The translations under genes were made by a program, and so were the position numbers. Below are positions 62,790 through 64,000 of a DNA stretch of 64,000 nt, one piece after another. The stretch comes from Polyangiaceae bacterium (GTDB lineage: Bacteria; Myxococcota_A; Polyangia; Polyangiales; Polyangiaceae), in assembly GCA_023150915.1 (NCBI GenBank), contig JAKLKA010000018.1, positions 1 to 64,000 of the forward strand, written 5' to 3'. How positions within the stretch are numbered: position 1 is the stretch's first letter; every line of letters begins with the position of its first letter. A model generated the notes under the pieces. The model saw only the letters and a list, made by a program, of their open reading frames with translations. It made no database searches and was not told the origin of the DNA.

Positions 62790-64000
62790 CGGTCTGCCCC
62801 TGACCGGTCGAAGACCACCCGCCCCGCGGACAGCGTGCAGAGCACCTGGCCGCACAGCTCGCGACCCCAGAACGGCGTGTTGTCGCTCTTCGAGCGCAGC
62901 GAGCCGCGTGCCGGGGACCAGCGCGCCTCGGGATCGACCAGGGTCAGCTCGGCCAGCGCGCCTTCGCGCAGGGTGGGCGCGTCGAGGCCAGCAATGCGCG
63001 CCGGCCGGGTGGAGAGCGCGTCGATCAGCCGCCCCAGCGTGAGCCCATTTTTGCCCACCAGCCCGAGGAGCAGCCCGAAGCACAGCTCGAGGCCGATCAC
63101 TCCCGGCTTCGCGTACGAGAACTCGCAGTCCTTCTCGAGCGAAGTGTGGGGCGCGTGGTCGGTGGCAATGGCGTCGATGGTGCCGTCGGCCAGCGCCGCG
63201 CGCAGCGCCTCGATGTCGGCCTCTTCGCGCAGCGGCGGGTTGACCTTGCAGAACGTGTCGTAGCCGATGACGGCCGCGTCGGTGAGCAGCAGGTGGTGCG
63301 GAGTGACCTCGGCGGTCACGGCGAGCCCCCGGCTCTTGGCTTCGCGCATCAGGCGCACCGAGCCCAGCGTCGAGGCGTGCGCCAGGTGGTAGCGCGCCCC
63401 GGTGTACTCGGCCAGGAGCAGGTCGCGGGCCACGATCACGTCTTCAGCGACCCGGGGCCAGCCCCGAAGCCCCAGCCGAGCGCTGACCGCGCCCTCGTGC
63501 ATGTCGGCGCCGGCGGTCAGCTCGTGGTCCTCGGCATGCTGGATCACCGGCAGGTCGAAGGTCTTGGCGTATTCCAGGGCGCGCCGCATCACGGCGCTCG
63601 ACATCACGCAGACGCCGTCGTCGCTGACCGCCACCGCGCCGGCTTCGCGGAGCTCGGCCATCTCGGTCAGCTCTTTGCCCTTCTGGCCGACGGTGATGGC
63701 GCCAATGGGGTGCAGCCGCGGGCCGCCCACCTCGGCGGCGCGGCGCAGCATCATCTCGGTGACCGCACGGGTGTCGTTCACCGGCTTGGTGTTGGGCATC
63801 ACGCACACGTGGGCGTAGCCGCCGGCTGCCGCCGCCGCGAGCCCGGTGCGGATGTCTTCCTTGTACTCTTGGCCCGGCTCGCGCAGGTGCGCGTGCAGGT
63901 CGACGAACGCGGGCAGCACCCACTTGCCCGAGCCGTCGACCACCCGGGCGCGCTCGCTCTTGGCGGGCTGGGGGCCGGCGCCGGCACCCAGCGCGGTGAT
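62786..64000 (-). CDS. pyrC: Dihydroorotase, partial (5' end off the window)
   Basis: At least 404 codons, with the start beyond the right edge. The metal motif DLHAHLREPG is near the N-terminal end. HAEDHELT, HASTLGSVRL and IATDHAPHT provide further ligands of the TIM-barrel amidohydrolase. These match the class I (long) dihydroorotase that cyclises carbamoyl aspartate. Overlap with carA (ATGA) shows a pyrimidine operon; pyrB probably lies upstream, outside the window. The first codons could not be seen. Confidence 0.95.
   Translation of the reverse strand: MTALGAGAGPQPAKSERARVVDGSGKWVLPAFVDLHAHLREPGQEYKEDIRTGLAAAAAGGYAHVCVMPNTKPVNDTRAVTEMMLRRAAEVGGPRLHPIGAITVGQKGKELTEMAELREAGAVAVSDDGVCVMSSAVMRRALEYAKTFDLPVIQHAEDHELTAGADMHEGAVSARLGLRGWPRVAEDVIVARDLLLAEYTGARYHLAHASTLGSVRLMREAKSRGLAVTAEVTPHHLLLTDAAVIGYDTFCKVNPPLREEADIEALRAALADGTIDAIATDHAPHTSLEKDCEFSYAKPGVIGLELCFGLLLGLVGKNGLTLGRLIDALSTRPARIAGLDAPTLREGALAELTLVDPEARWSPARGSLRSKSDNTPFWGRELCGQVLCTLSAGRVVFDRSGADR

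Overview
The window is high-GC, densely packed bacterial DNA that reads like a Myxococcota (deltaproteobacterial) chromosome. The grounds are a PilR-type regulator beside type IV pilin genes, a Ser/Thr kinase with PEGA repeats, a DnaK paralogue next to a J-domain/TPR protein, many lipoproteins of unknown function, and long runs of genes joined by 4-base ATGA/GTGA overlaps. This assignment is inference from gene content. I found no rRNA, tRNA, CRISPR array, transposase or phage gene.

Layout. 1-3290: a truncated membrane-protein gene cut by a heptamer/hairpin repeat, a MerR-like regulator, a sigma-region-4-like DNA-binding protein and an M19 peptidase. 3334-4733: a ParA ATPase with N-terminal zinc fingers and a ribbon-helix-helix partner. 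4832-10136: purH, a lipoprotein, an RluA-type pseudouridine synthase, argB and a glycogen-synthase-like protein that lacks its catalytic residues. 20272 back to 10029: one minus-strand run (ECF sigma, anti-sigma, two lipoproteins, LpxL-like acyltransferase, J-domain/TPR protein, DnaK, TPR protein, M1 aminopeptidase, membrane protein), probably a single envelope or chaperone operon. 20419-25137: rhomboid protease, a large polytopic membrane protein and a lipoprotein.

25237-35819 is a pilus-related island: PilR-like regulator, three prepilins, an alkaline-phosphatase-superfamily membrane enzyme, a divergent pilin-like protein, a TPR protein and a membrane protein fused to a spermidine-synthase-like domain. 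35820-43209 holds a PEGA-domain protein kinase, a large secreted protein with a phosphodiester-glycosidase-like domain, a small lipoprotein and rimO. An AAA/DUF4143 ATPase lies at 43243-44391.

44485-59868 is the most interesting region. A TetR regulator with an apparent operator heads a ten-gene plus-strand operon in which nearly every junction is an overlap. It encodes a 1411-residue fused activase / 2-hydroxyacyl-CoA dehydratase-like protein, a thiolase, an acyl-CoA ligase, an extended SDR, two acyl-CoA dehydrogenases (the second without the usual catalytic Glu), a ferredoxin-nitroreductase, a haloalkane-dehalogenase/OleB-like hydrolase and a radical SAM protein. Together they suggest an uncharacterised acyl-CoA or lipid pathway that uses ATP-driven low-potential reduction. 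The right end carries a beta-barrel-like protein, two lipoproteins, carA and the 3' part of pyrC, which runs off the edge.
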